Shown piece by piece: positions 10,190 to 22,870 of a DNA stretch of 64,000 nucleotides. Under the pieces are notes generated by a model. It was not told where the DNA came from. It searched no databases and saw only the letters and a list, made by a program, of their open reading frames with translations. The DNA lies in assembly GCA_009741485.1 (NCBI GenBank), contig CM019216.1, positions 49,519,248-49,583,247 of the forward strand, in the 5' to 3' direction. Positions within the stretch are counted from its first letter, which is position 1; each line of letters starts with the position of its first letter. The DNA comes from Malurus cyaneus samueli (Eukaryota > Chordata > Aves > Passeriformes > Maluridae). A program made the translations under genes and the position numbers.

Positions 10190-12166
10190 AAGGGTCCCTC
10201 TCAGCTGGTGGCGCTCTGGTCAACAGGCAGCTCCCAGAGCATGTGCACAGAGGATTCATGTTAAGTGATAAATTCATTGCTGGTTCTTGTACTTTGTCTT
10301 TGCCCAGCATGTATCAGCCCCAGGTTTCATGAGCCTTCCTCTACTTCCTTTATCAAAGCCTTCAAACATTGTCCAGCTTCTGTACAAGTGAGGAGAAGCA
10401 ATGAGTCCATCGTAGCACACATAATGCCAAGTGTCTGTGTACTCAAAAGAGTTTTCTTCCAAACCTTAATAGTTGTGTGGTTTCTCCCAAAGTGAAAGAT
10501 GTTGTTTTGCTTTTAAAATACTCACAAATTTCCCCATTTTCATAATTTTTTGCAAAACTTGTTCAAGAGTGTCTCGTTCAGGGGTTTTATTTTTACATGG
10601 AATGTAACTTTCTAGAAGTACTAAAACATACTTTTAAAGATTAATTCCATCATCCCGTGTTAAATATAAATATTGAAGCTGCTAAGTATTCAAATCTAGC
10701 TCTGGTCAAAAGAAAGATTATTTTCAGACTATCTTGATATTCCTGGGCTTTGCTTTCTTGCAGATATTGAATTACAAGCTATTAAAACTTACCTTATTTT
10801 TCAGCCACATCTCCAAAGATCTGAAGGACAGCTTCTGAATCTTACCTCATTCTTCTAATTGTTTCTTGAATTAATACTGCTCCTGCTATCATGCAACTGA
10901 GTTACCACTCAGCATTCTGATAGGTCTGACCATTTCTGAGAGATCCCTAGCCCAGCTGCACAGTCTTACATAAATGTGAACCTTTGTGAAACACAACCAG
11001 AGTCCCTCCCTGTCTCGCAGCAGAGCCTCATCGAAGTCCGAAGTCCTCTGCTTTTAGGAAATTCTGGAAGTTCAGAAAAGTGTAAAGCTCCTGGCAGAAG
11101 GGAGGAAATGACATGAAAGATGCACTGAGATGAAGGGAAAGGTTAAATCAAAACAACAACTGAAGAGATGAAAAGGACAGCTTGGGTAAGTATGATGAAA
11201 AACAGAAAACGAGGGCACAAAGGTAGAGAGAAGAGAGACAGGAAAACATGGGGTAGGCAACTCAAACAGTCTGTGAAGTTTTTGCTCGTTCAACAGTACC
11301 TCATGGTACTGCTGAATCCCACACTACAGAAAAGCTAACAAAAATGTACTTATCAGTTGTCATCTGCAGTTCTCAAGGTTTCTATTTATGAAAAGTATAC
11401 AACGTAAGTACACAGTTTCAGATAATCACGTAATCGAGGGCTATTTCTAACGTTATTTGCAAAAATAGAACAACACCCAATTTCCTCTATTTTCCTTCTC
11501 CAAAATGAATCACTGATAATGTCTCCATAATGTAATTAAAATCACGGTTGCTCTACAAAACCTGCAAAAACCACAAAGATAATGCAACTTCATCTGACCA
11601 TATGTGAAAGATGAGGCACAGAATCACATATATAATTGGACTCTCATCTTCTTAGTCTGAGTCCTGTTTTTGGCTGCAAACAGTGCTTGGAAATAGTTTC
11701 AGACACTTGATCACTGGGACTGGAACTAAACTAGCATTGTACACACAAGCAATCAGCTACAGGATTATTTTACTATTGCTATGAGAGCTCAAGGAAACGC
11801 TCAGGTATGAAACTCCTCGGTATTGTGCATTGTCTGCAAGCCCCATATTTTGAAGCCATGGCAAAATGGACACACTCTTTAAATCTATCAGTAACAAGAA
11901 ATTAAAATCTGCATTCTAATCCCAACAGATTCACGAAGTAAAACTCACATGGGGTTATTTTCAGGTCACAGCATTATTACCACCAACACATCTATGTACA
12001 GTTATCTTCTAAAATGTATTAGCCCTCTGTGAAAACAACCTCTGCTTCAAACAATTTACCTTGGCAACTTCTGTTCACTGGGTGAAGCTTCTTCTACACT
12101 ACTGTACTTGTGCCACCAAAGCCACTTCACCTCGAGTTCACTGACAGCACGCTGCTGGGTTAGCTC

Positions 12167-12202
12167 GAGACCAAAACCTACCTTGAGACCAAAACCTGCC
12201 TC
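12167..12202. repeat. 18-bp tandem duplication
   Basis: GAGACCAAAACCTACCTT is followed directly by GAGACCAAAACCTGCCTC; 16 of 18 positions match. It has no clear function. Confidence 0.85.
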
Positions 12203-13021
12203 TTCCAAGAACAATCCACAGCAAAACCAGAAGACAAAGTACATAAACACACTTGACTCTGCTCCTGACAAGTACTGACACAGTGACCGCTAGCCATCTC
12301 TGCACAGCTAATGAGATAAAGGCCACTGGAAACCATAACCTTTCTTGAAAACCCAGTTAAAAAGGAAAAGAAATACATTTTCCATGGACTTAACAATATC
12401 ACTACTACTCTTTTTAACCTCAAGGAAAGTAGCAAACATACATGTGTACAAAGTAAACACAAGCACAGAAATAATTCATCATGGATTATATTTAAAAATA
12501 ACTGTAAAAGTTAATTTGAATTACATGAAATATTCTAACCCTGTAGTTGTCAATAAATCTTCACAGGATGCATCCATATATCTATAGTTTTCCACAGGTC
12601 CTCATACTCTACCTATTTAATAAATTGTTCTCTCTTTATAGCAACAGTAAATATTTGACTCTTCTATTTCTCATAAAATTGAAAATATATGGCAAAACAG
12701 CACTACCAGATTCTAACACTGGCTGGTATATAAAGCTATATTTCCCAATCATTTATTTTGCAGGCAAGTAAACATTCCACCTTTTTCAATTTTACCTTTT
12801 TATTTATCTACAGTCTTACATTGGTCCAAGTACTCTATTTTTGTTACCTATAGAAGTATCTATTTTCGTTTTGCTGTCGTCAGTACTTTCACAAAATCTA
12901 AATACAAGAAAAAGAAACTAAAACTGCTTTTTGCTACCACATTTTAAATATTATAGAGAAATATACCAATTTTTATATTCTGAGGTAAATTCAACTGTCT
13001 TGACAATGAGACTTTGACAAA

Positions 13022-13090
13022 AAAGAATCGCAGAATACTTGGAATTGGAAGGGACCCATGGGGATTATTGAATCTGATTCCCAAGTTGTC
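13022..13090 (-). mobile_element. CR1 LINE 3'-end fragment
   Basis: The + strand reads ATCGCAGAATACTTGGAATT then GGAAGGGACCCATGGGGATT. This is the reverse complement of a CR1 3' terminus. It is about 70 bp, so only the extreme end of the element remains. It lies about 500 bp downstream, in transcript order, of the donor of the 303-nt exon. Confidence 0.7.
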
Positions 13091-13588
13091 AAAATAATAC
13101 TTTAATTTAATAGGGGGCTTTCAAATAGTTAAGAGGTACTATATTCTGTGACCTGCAACATAAATTATTGCTCAAATAATATAGAGGTTTTAAATCTTGT
13201 ATGGGGTCTTGAAGCACAGAACTCAGTATTTAAATATGATTTACAGAATTAATTTTCAAATACTACACCTAATACTGTGAAGAAGTCTAACACCACCATG
13301 TGTTTCTCATCACCCACATTAACACAATTTTTGAATGGATGGGAAGCCATCCTCCTTTTTCTGGGGAGAGAGAGAGATTCAGTTTGACTTGTGCTGCATG
13401 AACAGTTTCAGCTACACATGCAGAGTGACAGCTATAAGACCATCATAGCTGCCATTTTGGGGCTAATTAGTACATTAATAGAAGAGAACTTCCACCCTTC
13501 GGGATACATATTGTAACACAAAAGGTCATTTCCTTCCACCTGCCTAGACTGGACGTGGATGTAATTTCCATAAGAGCATTTAACATAC

Positions 13589-13891
13589 CATCCTCATCTG
13601 TCTGGATAATGGTCTCCTCGCTCTCCTTCCTCCCTTCTGGGTTGGTTAAGATCATTTTGAGGCTGACGTTTGTGTAGGGAGGCAAACGATCCACAACATG
13701 CTGGGGCGCTTTGGGGTCCATGTCCAAGCAGTCTGCTTTGCTCTCGTTGTGTCCGCAGAAGTAGTGGTAGCAAATGGTGACATTGAAAGTGTGGCAACGA
13801 GTGATGTTGTAACCCAGGGATTCCCAATCCACGGCGATGTGTCTGGCCTGGATCTCAGCAATCTTCAGTGTTTTTGGTGTTCTCATAGGTT
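13589..13891 (-). CDS. PTPRK: PTPRK internal exon encoding the second fibronectin type III domain
   Basis: This exon encodes one FN3 domain of the adhesive ectodomain of receptor tyrosine phosphatase kappa, a type IIb (MAM-Ig-FN3) cell-surface phosphatase that mediates homophilic cell contact. The read is 303 nt: two bases completing a Glu codon, 100 codons running PMRTPKTLKIAEIQ to IIQTDED, then one base of a split Val codon. The acceptor is a pyrimidine-rich tract ending TTTTCTAG; the donor is G|GTATGT. The domain core shows the FN3 tryptophan (VDWESLGYN) and the late LPPYTNVSLKMILTNPEGRKES strand-turn pattern. Four N-glycosylation sequons (NIT, NVT, NES, NVS) and four cysteines are visible. 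The sequence matches my memory of PTPRK, not PTPRM (DPMRGPRKLEVVEV) or PTPRT (MRGPQKLAIADI). Being 1-1 phase, it is a symmetric domain module. The open frame reads past the donor into the intron, but the family ends at QTDED. Confidence 0.93.
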
Positions 13892-14269
13892 CTAGAAAAC
13901 AGAGGATAAGGAAGAAAACACTGTTAATGCTTTTTGTCCTTGCACTGAACTGTGGCTGGTAAACGGTAACTCCAGGAATGCGAAAGTAAAGGAAGTACCC
14001 AGCAAACAGAAAATCATCCTTTGCACAGATTCACTGGAGGGGAGAAAGCTGCCAGTCTTTCATTTTTGTTTTGCTTCAGTCCTTTCTGTTATCTCTTTGC
14101 AGGCTTTAATCAGTGATGGAGACTTAGCAACATGAGAAAAGGAATTGCTAATTATCAGTGGACTAACTCAAAGCAATTGAGAATACAGGCTAACAGATGC
14201 AAGAAGAGTGACCAAAAGGCCACCCAGCTGTCACTGCTAGCTCCCCTTCTTGATTTCTCCCTTACCCTT

Positions 14270-14290
14270 TTCTTTTTTTTTTTTNTTTTC
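14270..14290. repeat. Poly-T tract with one ambiguous base
   Basis: A T-rich run interrupted by a C near 14272 and by N at 14285. The N is probably an unresolved homopolymer call. Confidence 0.85.
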
Positions 14291-15612
14291 CCTGTGTAAA
14301 TTAGATAATACATCATCATGGTTAAGAGTGAGCATTTACTACATTATGATTTATCATGCCACCAAGCAACACTATATACTAATTATACTAATTACCTTAC
14401 TAAACTAGCAGTTACAAAAATGATGCAGATATTAATTAGTATTTATTATTTTAGTAATGAAGCTATTCATTCAGGCAAAACCTCTCAGAAATAGCACAAA
14501 AAGTGTCTTTGGATATTCCCATTGTATCCCGATTCCCTCAAATCCCCGGAACTGATTGGACATTACTCTGAGCAGGTAATCTCTGACCTGCTCCCCAAGC
14601 TCAGCTGCTCTCCATACTTGCATTTCCACCAGCAGAGTACATGATGCTCCCCGAGCAGTCATCAATCTTTCACTGTCTCTCTAGTGCATTCATTCCTCAT
14701 GCAAGACTAACTTTTATCGTTGAACTTAATTAAAATGATTACACAATGAAAATCATGGCCATGACTGTATATACTACAGCTTCACTGAGAAGACACCCTG
14801 CTAATACATCCTTCCTCACCAGAGAAAATAAAGCCTTTTGTTGATACAGCTTTAGCCTTGTGTCCTTGCTGGTTTAAGGTCAAAACCAGTCAAGATTATT
14901 CAAGGAAGTGAAATATAGGATTTCTCTTTCTGAGCATAACGGTTCTTTGTAACTTGCATTTATGAGTTCCAACGAGGCAAAAATCAGCCAAAAGCACAGA
15001 TGGTATACTGAAATAAGGAAATGTGAATCAGTATAATCTATTCAGCATGCAGTTTGCCAGACAAACTGCAAACATTTAGTTTCAAACATCAAAACAACTG
15101 AATTCTAAATATAACAGAAAGGTATTCCTACTAACATGGTGAACGTAAAGGATTAAAAATTACATCTATTTGTTCCCATGTTCTATCCTTTCCTTTCTTC
15201 ATTTTGAACCATCACATGTATTACCTTTGCCCTTAAGTACTTATTTATCACATATACAGTGAAAACTACAAATGAATAAGTAGACTTCCTCTGCAGCAGC
15301 CCTCTGAACACATGGTACCGTAACAATAGAGATTTGAAACTGAAAGATAGCATTGAAAAGGTCCTTGAGAGATAAAAGAGTTGAAGAGAAAGAGAAAAAG
15401 CAGGGTTTTATAGAGAAAACAATGGCTGGCACTTTAGCAAGTACAGAGAGGTGTGAGGTGGTCATGGAAAACAAAATGTGGCAATGCAGTAGATCTGTGG
15501 AAGGAGCTAGTAAGGGTTTTCAAAGAATCGGTATTCACCTGGCTACTGCAAGCACTTAGGAAAAAACTCAACACACTCAAGTGCCACAGAAGAGAACTGT
15601 GAGGACAAATAC

Positions 15613-15643
15613 AAATATATATATTGTTTACGTATATATATTT
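15613..15643. repeat. AT-rich inverted repeat, 11-bp arms
   Basis: AAATATATATA pairs with TATATATATTT across a nine-base loop (TTGTTTACG). This is an AT microsatellite-like hairpin of low information content. Confidence 0.8.
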
Positions 15644-18600
15644 AATAATCAGCCTTTTTCTCTTATGAATGACAGTGCAAATTTTAGTTATACATACTCT
15701 GATTTAAGAGTTTGAGGCCTAAAAGAGCAAACAGATCCTTCACCAAGGAAACGTGTTAAAGGCTGTTTTCCTTCTGAAATGCAGATTCTACCGATTTTAA
15801 TAATTTCCTCTTTGTTCTGCTAATCCAGTTTGTGCCTCCAACCACTCCCACTAGAGATGGAATTCAAACTTGAATTAAAAATCTTTTGGAATTAACACAA
15901 CATAACACCTGGTGTCTGACCATCGAGGCTGAAAGTATTAATGTTTGAAGCTGATTAATCAGTAACAGAAAAGACATTCCATTTTCATCTTACATCTCTC
16001 ATGACAAGACTTAAACTGCATTTACACTATGCTGCACAGCACTTCCAAGAGAGAAGAAAAAAAATAAAAGCTTTGTTAATCCTAAAGAAAAATTATTTTA
16101 CAATTCTATGCAAGTTTTACAAATGTGTCACAGCATCAGAAGAGATACTGAAACGCATCCTTTATTCACCTGTCAAAAAGGAAAGAATGAAAGACAAGAG
16201 TGTGATCTCGCCTTCTCACAACTATTCCCTTCTTTGGCAGAAATTAAACAACTTCTGCAATATTGAGATGGTAATTAAAGTCTGCAGAGTCTCTCAACAG
16301 CTTCAGTAAACTCTGCCAACTGTCCCACTGCTCCTAAAATGATGCTTTAAAAACACAATTTTACTCTTTCTTCTGGGCAATGTTCGTCTTGGGAATCTCT
16401 AGAGGTAAAGCCCAATTGTTTTAAACTACCACACCACAAAGTCTCCATCTGTAACACCTCAGTAGAAAGCAATTTTCGAATAATTACTTTTCTCAGATAA
16501 AACACGATAGAATTTTTGAATAGGTTTCCCAAAGATCTCAACCATCTCATTAAGAATAGCTTTGATCTTGATGGGGGCAAAAGGTATTCACCACCTTTTC
16601 ATTCCATTTCCCTATCACAATTTTGGATTTATGTTTCACTGAAATATTTCTTTAACCCTACCGGGATTTAATTTCAATGTATGCATTATCTTCTGATTTC
16701 TTTATGCTTTTTGAGTACTTCTAATCCCAATAATTCAATTTACATCTTGTCTTGCCAGTTGTTTTCCCATCTTTCCTCTTTAAGTCACGTCTAGAACTTT
16801 TATCCAAAATACAGGGACTTTCAAGCACATGAGTTTTCAATTCTTTGTTGAATTACCAATGTCAAATTGGCACTCTATGACAAAGAGGAAGAAATAAGCT
16901 CTCAAAATACCTGCTCAATCCTTAACCTGTCTGCTGGAGTTTCAATAATGATGGCAGAAGGCACTTAATATTTTTCAAACATTAACCTACCAATTACCCC
17001 TGTGAGACATCTAAGTGGTGTTAAAACTTTTCTGTGAAGAGAAAGAGGCAGAAAAAAAAAAGTAATAGCTTGTTCAAAGCTGCAAAGTGAATTACTGCCA
17101 GGGCCACAAGAAAACTGAGTGACACCCAGCTCCCAGGTCACTGGTGGCTCTGGCCATTAGACACCCAGCTGCAGCAAGGCAGAGAGCTCATTTGCAATGT
17201 ATGTGCCAATGCCTTCACCCAAATTCTAACTTCAATCCTTCACTCTAGTCCTTTTTTAAAAAGAGGTTTGGTGGGGTTTTTTTCAAGGTTTTCTTAGAAC
17301 AAGTTTGAAAAAGCGTAACAGTGCCCAGACACTAATTGAATATCTGAGCATAAGGACATGTTATCTGAAAAACAATTATTTGGCTTATTCTTTTAGAAAG
17401 ATTTTTTGATTGAGAGCTTCACATTTGAATGAAACAGCATTTTTTTTTCTTGCTTTGCATTGAATCTTTTCTTTAAAATTTAAATTGTGGGGAGAATTTT
17501 TTTCAAGCCTTTCTCTCAGATAAAAGGCTGGAGGGAGTCCTTTGTGGTGACAGCAGAAAGTATGCAGGACTTCTGTTGTTGCAGGAAATTCAATATCCTG
17601 TGACTGCATCGAGCTCTTAGACATGAACATCCTGACTAGCAGAGTCAGATCTTTGAACAGAAGCCCAGCAACAAAGCATATGGAGGATTTGGTGATAGTG
17701 GTGGCAGGACTGACCTTTAGGTTCTCCTGAACACCTCTAATGATGACAGTCTCTCTTCTGCCAGACCTTGGCTGCCCATGGGCTGCTGCTATGAGCTCCA
17801 ACCCATTTCCACCTCTGCTTAGAGCCAGCTTCTCTCTCTGCCCTTTGCTTTTCCTATCTGGCAATACCCATCTCTGTTATCTCCCTCGTCCTCACTTCTG
17901 CTTTATCTCTTGGCACACAAATGCTACCAAGTGGTCGCTGATTCAGATTCATTATCCAATCTGACTGCTTTTATTCTCACTGAACCAATTAAAAACAGAG
18001 GCATTGGGAGAATACCAAAAGAGCAGAAAAAACAGAATGATAAGAGATCTCTACATTCGCACAAATTACTAAATCCTCAATCCTCATCCAGAAACCATGT
18101 AAAAGAATTGTATTACGTGGCCCTCCATCACAACAATTTCTGGATCAAGAAGATTTAACCCAACCTTATGGGATAAAATAAAGAACATTTTAGTAATTCT
18201 CCAAAGGTTAACAATTGAGGGATAGATGGCAAAAGAGACAGAACCTGTTGACACCATAGAACCTCTCAACTGCAGGATGATTTAATAAGACGCTCCAGAT
18301 AACAGATAAAATGAAATTCAATTTCTTTAGTGCTTGATAAGCAACACGTGATATGACAGGTCAATATCAAGCCTCTTTGTAGAGATTATCTTCACTTACA
18401 CAGTGATGGGAGTGAAAACAAAAGCCTTCACAGCTGCAGAAGCAGCAAGGTGAGAGCATGCACTTCCTCAGATCCTATTTTTAATGGTAATACATATTAG
18501 CCTGCTGCCAGTCAGAGACAAACAGATGTCCCAAAACCTGTGAAAAAATTCCCATACAATGAGGCTATCAAAGTATAACATGCTATGCTTTAGCTGCCTT

Positions 18601-19003
18601 TCCTCAGAAATCCTAAATATTGACTACAAGACTGTTTAATTTCCATGTACCTTTCAGAGGGGGGGAATTACATCTTCTGACAAGCAACCAGAAAGCACTT
18701 GTTCACATGAAATGGAAAACAATCAGACAAATTTTAAAGCACAAACATTTCAGCAAAGGTTGTGCTTCTCAAAAACCACCTTATGCTGTCGATACACTGT
18801 GTATTCAGTTATTTAACTTGGGTTGGCTTTTGGATCCTTCCTCCCCCTTGAATTCTTTCTAGTATGTCATTACACTGAGGAGCTGACTTCCAGTTTCTGA
18901 TTCAACCACACTGACTGAAATTCACATCAAGTTTAAGAGTGATGCAGATAGCCTTCACGGGTGACACTGGAAGTGAAAACTAACTGGACTTGGAAGGCGT
19001 GAT

Positions 19004-19023
19004 AATGCACAAATTTGTGCATT
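19004..19023. repeat. 20-bp perfect palindrome
   Basis: AATGCACAAATTTGTGCATT equals its own reverse complement with no spacer. A duplicated decamer, GAGAACTGTA twice, follows at 19027-19046. It could be a binding site for a dimeric factor or a chance cruciform. Confidence 0.9.
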
Positions 19024-20404
19024 TGAGAGAACTGTAGAGAACTGTAGAACTCTCACACAGAAAAGCAAATGTATAAATGACCATTATTAAAAAAAGTACA
19101 AGCAATAACCCCATTATTTAAAGCACAGTGTTTCTCACAGAGGCTCCTTTAATTATCTTGCCTTTAAAACAAAAACTATACAGAAAAACAGAAGTCATTA
19201 TATTTCTGCTAATATTCTCAGTCTGAACAGCCACTGGAATTTCCCAGAGTTTTCCTTTACAAGAACATGAGCCTCCTTGTCCTGTGGCTTCTCCTGACCT
19301 TTCCAGGGTAACTCTTTCCTTGGCATGTCGGAAATAAAAGAGGATTATTCTAAGATGTGGTTGTTGATGCTTTCTCAGTTCATGCAAGGTCCTACAAAAA
19401 CAAAATGTTCCCAAAACTTAAAAAAAAAGAAAAGGCAGTTCTTCTGAAAGACCCTGGATAAGGACCTGAAAGAAAGGTTAGAGTGAAAAGAGCCAACGGA
19501 AGCACAACTCAAATAGGAATAGCTGTCAGAAGTGCAGTATGAAAACAATAAACAAAGGTTTCTCACTTGCTCATTTCAGCTGCATTACTCTCAATTATTT
19601 ATTTTGTTATTAGTGAAAGGTGAATCAGGCAGAAAGGGTTTTTATGTAGATACCAAGTTCCTCACATCATAAACTCGGTTAGGACTGCTGAATATATGAG
19701 TGTACGACTCATTAAAAAGGATCGAGCTAGAGTCAAACATTTCAAGAGACAAGCACAGTCTAAGCAAGAGCTACGCACATCGACTGTGATCACTTCTGCA
19801 CTTCTGGGGGCGATGTGATATTGTCAAAGGAGCAAACTGTAATTAAGTTATGTTATGAACAAAGCTAACAAAAATCCCTAGGTAAGGTGAGCTGTACTAG
19901 AATATCCATGATGAAACCCCTGTGTTTCAAGATTATTAACCTACAAATCCGAAATAATTTAGTTCAGATTAATTCCCAATAACTCCATTATTTAACAATA
20001 TGATGATAATACAGGAAGATCCTTCAGACATCCCAAAAATGCCATGCACTTCAGTCTGATTTTCATAAACCAGTCTGTCTTTGTGACTGAATAATTTTTG
20101 CCAATTCTATTCAAGTTTCTTGTCTGTAACTGACAGAGTTTTGACCATTTCTAAATAGAGTTACACTGCCTTGAAGTAAACGCATAAATCAGTTATCAGC
20201 ATTGCCCCCAATTCTTTAACAATTCTTTAGTGATAGTTCATGAACTATTTATCTTCAGTCAAGGACTCTCTTCTACATACTTAGTGTGTATTCCAAGATA
20301 TTCCACTGTTGGAGTACCCGCACTCCCTCATTCTCAGAATCTACCAGGACACCTGTCATGTAGGTAAATGCAAGTTGGAAAGTCTCACTGAGGTACTTGG
20401 TGGT

Positions 20405-20465
20405 AGGGTTTTTGTTTGGTTGAGTTGGTTTTGTTTGTTTATTTTGGGTTTTTTTTTTTTTTTTT
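20405..20465. repeat. T/G-rich low-complexity tract ending in T17
   Basis: GGTTTTTGTTTGGTTGAG-type sequence followed by a T run (20449-20465). In the PTPRK transcript this reads as an A/C-rich tract. Confidence 0.85.
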
Positions 20466-21376
20466 CCTAGTGTCGGTTTGATTTTTTTTTTAATATTGTT
20501 TTATGTCAGCAGTTAAGAGACCTGATTTTAGGCAGCCAAATTTGAAAACTTGGGCCTTCAATCTTTTAAAACTTAAAAGTATTAAGAAATGGTGAACATC
20601 AAAGGAAGAGAAGTTAAATGAAGCTGACAGAAGTAGTACAATTTGAAGTCTTTTCAGCAGTCTGACAAGAAAGAAAAAATTAACAGGTACATATTCCCAC
20701 AATAAAAATCATAGGGATTGCTGGGCATCTCCCTTCTCAAATATGTGACACATACAGAATGCAAAACAAATATGGATACAAACACAAAAAGAATTGAATT
20801 AGTGTGCATTAGTATGTCCATCTGTTTGCCATGTGAAATAGGAACCCAGACTAAATGAAACTATGGTATTTAAACCGTATTAACACTACAGATTTATTTT
20901 GGTGCAGAAAAAGGTTGCAATTGCATGAAAATCTACGAGTTTTTTCTCTTCACTTCATCTAGTGACTGATTTATTAAGCCAGCTTACAAATTTCTTATTG
21001 ACCACATACCTTAGGGAGCTGAAGAAAACATCTGAATTGTTACATAGATAATCAGCTCTACACTACATTAGTTTCAGTAGCAATGAGGGGATATTCAATA
21101 TATTTCAGAACGTATCTTTTTGGATGCAGAATACACCTGTCCCTGCATCATAGGTATAGTAAACAGATAAATATATCTGCACTACTGACAATTATTTACC
21201 CATTTTCTCTTGATAGTATGTTTATTCTGTTGCCTCCACATATGATTAACAGTTTGTGCATCCTTAACATGTAATCAATAGCTGCAAAGTCTTGTATTAG
21301 CTTGAGAGATTAGACATCCCTTGATAATAAATTCTATTGATTTCTCCAGTTTAGCTTAGCTGCAAAAATCTACTTC

Positions 21377-21397
21377 TTTTTTTTTTTTTTTTTTTTT
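21377..21397. repeat. T21 homopolymer
   Basis: An uninterrupted run of 21 T; it reads as poly-A in the PTPRK sense direction. Confidence 0.9.
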
Positions 21398-22250
21398 AAT
21401 TTTTAAGCCTGAGTTTAAATCAAAAGGAGATATATGGGCTAGGAGGGAGAGGAAAAGTTGGCATAACCTTTTTAATCTCATTCCTCCAAATGAACAAAAC
21501 ATATCTGGTGGTGTAAAACACAAATCAGCATGTCAACAAGCATCAAACTGCAAGAGTAAACACCAGGGGAGCCTGACATTACAAAATGCCTAGGAAACCT
21601 GCTCAGGACTACAACTGTGAAGTTTAACTCTGTGAAAGCATTTACAAAATTAATAGTGATAGGGAAAAAGTCAGCCTTTGACTTTGAATATTAGTGACAT
21701 AGTTATGTTAAAGCATCTAAAACAATAACAATTATATTATGAAGAACATGTAGAGCATATTTACACACACATGTATACACTTTTTACCCACTGAACTGAA
21801 CTGTTCAATGTTATGAAGAAAGCATTTGCAAACATTTATTTGAACATAAATCAACATTATTGCTTAGATGATATATTGTTCATTTCTCTCCAATACACAT
21901 TCATAAACAAGTTTTTATGGTTTTGTTTACAAACTATATATTTGGGAGCTTAGGATGCTATGAGTATTAGGCAAAATGACTAAGTAGGAGTAGTATGGAT
22001 AAGCTAAACAGGAATTTTCTGTGGATATCATTAAAGCTTCAGTTTCTTTCTCCTGTATATTAAAATTTCAGTCCTCCAAGTTAGGAAGCATAAATATCAT
22101 CACATTAAATAAATGGAAAAATGTGGAATGCAGATTATAATAAATAAATAGCAAACACAGAAGACTCAGACTGTGAAAAAAGGCCACATTACCTCTTATA
22201 ACTAAGAATTGAACATTTCAGACAATAATTATGATACCCACTTAAAACCT

Positions 22251-22284
22251 GTACATACATGTGCATGCGTGTGTGTATGTACAC
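22251..22284. repeat. 34-nt alternating purine/pyrimidine tract
   Basis: Every step alternates purine and pyrimidine across CA/TG, GC and TA dinucleotides. The ends GTACATAC and GTATGTAC are inverted repeats. Such tracts are candidates for Z-DNA or cruciform formation under supercoiling. Confidence 0.85.
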
Positions 22285-22740
22285 TGACAGACTTGTGCAG
22301 ATATGTTCCCTGCCCCACAAGCAGATAAAACACCCATCAAAATTCATCTTCTCTGTCTCTGCACACCTACTACAATGGTCTCAATCCCATTTGCTCCTGT
22401 TTCCCTTTCACCCCATCTGGTTCCTGCTGCCCCTGGGGCCCCAGTTGAAACCACCCACGCTCCATCCCACTGCATGTAACCAGCAAAGTCTTGAGTTTCT
22501 CTCCTGGTCACAGCCCATGAACCAACACATGCAATGTTATGTTTGTATGGTAAAACCACAAAACTGTGCTGCACCTTACTCTGGCCCTTTCATAAAACCA
22601 GTAACACAAGACTACATATCACCCAAAGTATATATTGAATAGTGATAGATATCTTTATATAATGTATATGATAAATTTTGGATGAAACACAGATTTGTTA
22701 CATGGCTTAAAACCAGAAGTGACACTGTATCATACATAGG

Positions 22741-22870
22741 ATGCCTAATAATATAAAATTCTTCAGAATTAGCTTGAACTTTTATGACTAGCAATGGAAT
22801 TTTCTTGTTAATTTACATCCTAAATCTACCTGATTCTTGATAGCTTCTGCATAGCCTTTTGAGCTAATTC
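22741..22870. repeat. 130-bp local duplication, copy 1
   Basis: Colinear with 25186-25315 (equal length, about 88% identity by eye). Shared blocks include ATATAAAATTCTTCAGAA, ATGACTAGCAATGGA and CCTTTTGAGCTAATTC. The repeat family is unknown to me. Confidence 0.88.

Larger units (their letters stand above)
2391..13588 (-). other. PTPRK: PTPRK intron (about 11.2 kb) between the 303- and 110-nt exons
   Basis: This phase-1 intron carries most of the mobile DNA near the exons. It holds two LTR-like elements of one avian family (5160-5764, 9176-9653), a degenerate 162-bp tandem repeat (about 7342-7666), copy 2 of the 190-bp repeat (10000-10189), an 18-bp tandem duplication (12167-12202) and a CR1 3' fragment (about 13022-13090). 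The stretches 2391-5159, 5765-7341, 7667-9175 and 10190-13021 show no gene or repeat that I can name. Confidence 0.88.

Noticed and set aside
849..13891. Assignment to PTPRM, PTPRT or PTPRU instead of PTPRK
   Set aside because: Remembered paralogue sequences differ at diagnostic segments (for example PTPRM MRGPRKLEVVEV and SSFDPEIDLSNQS), whereas all three exons agree with PTPRK almost residue for residue.
13594..13895. Alternative frames over the 303-nt exon, on both strands
   Set aside because: Only the frame reading PMRTPKTLKIAEIQ matches a known protein and has fitting splice sites and phases.
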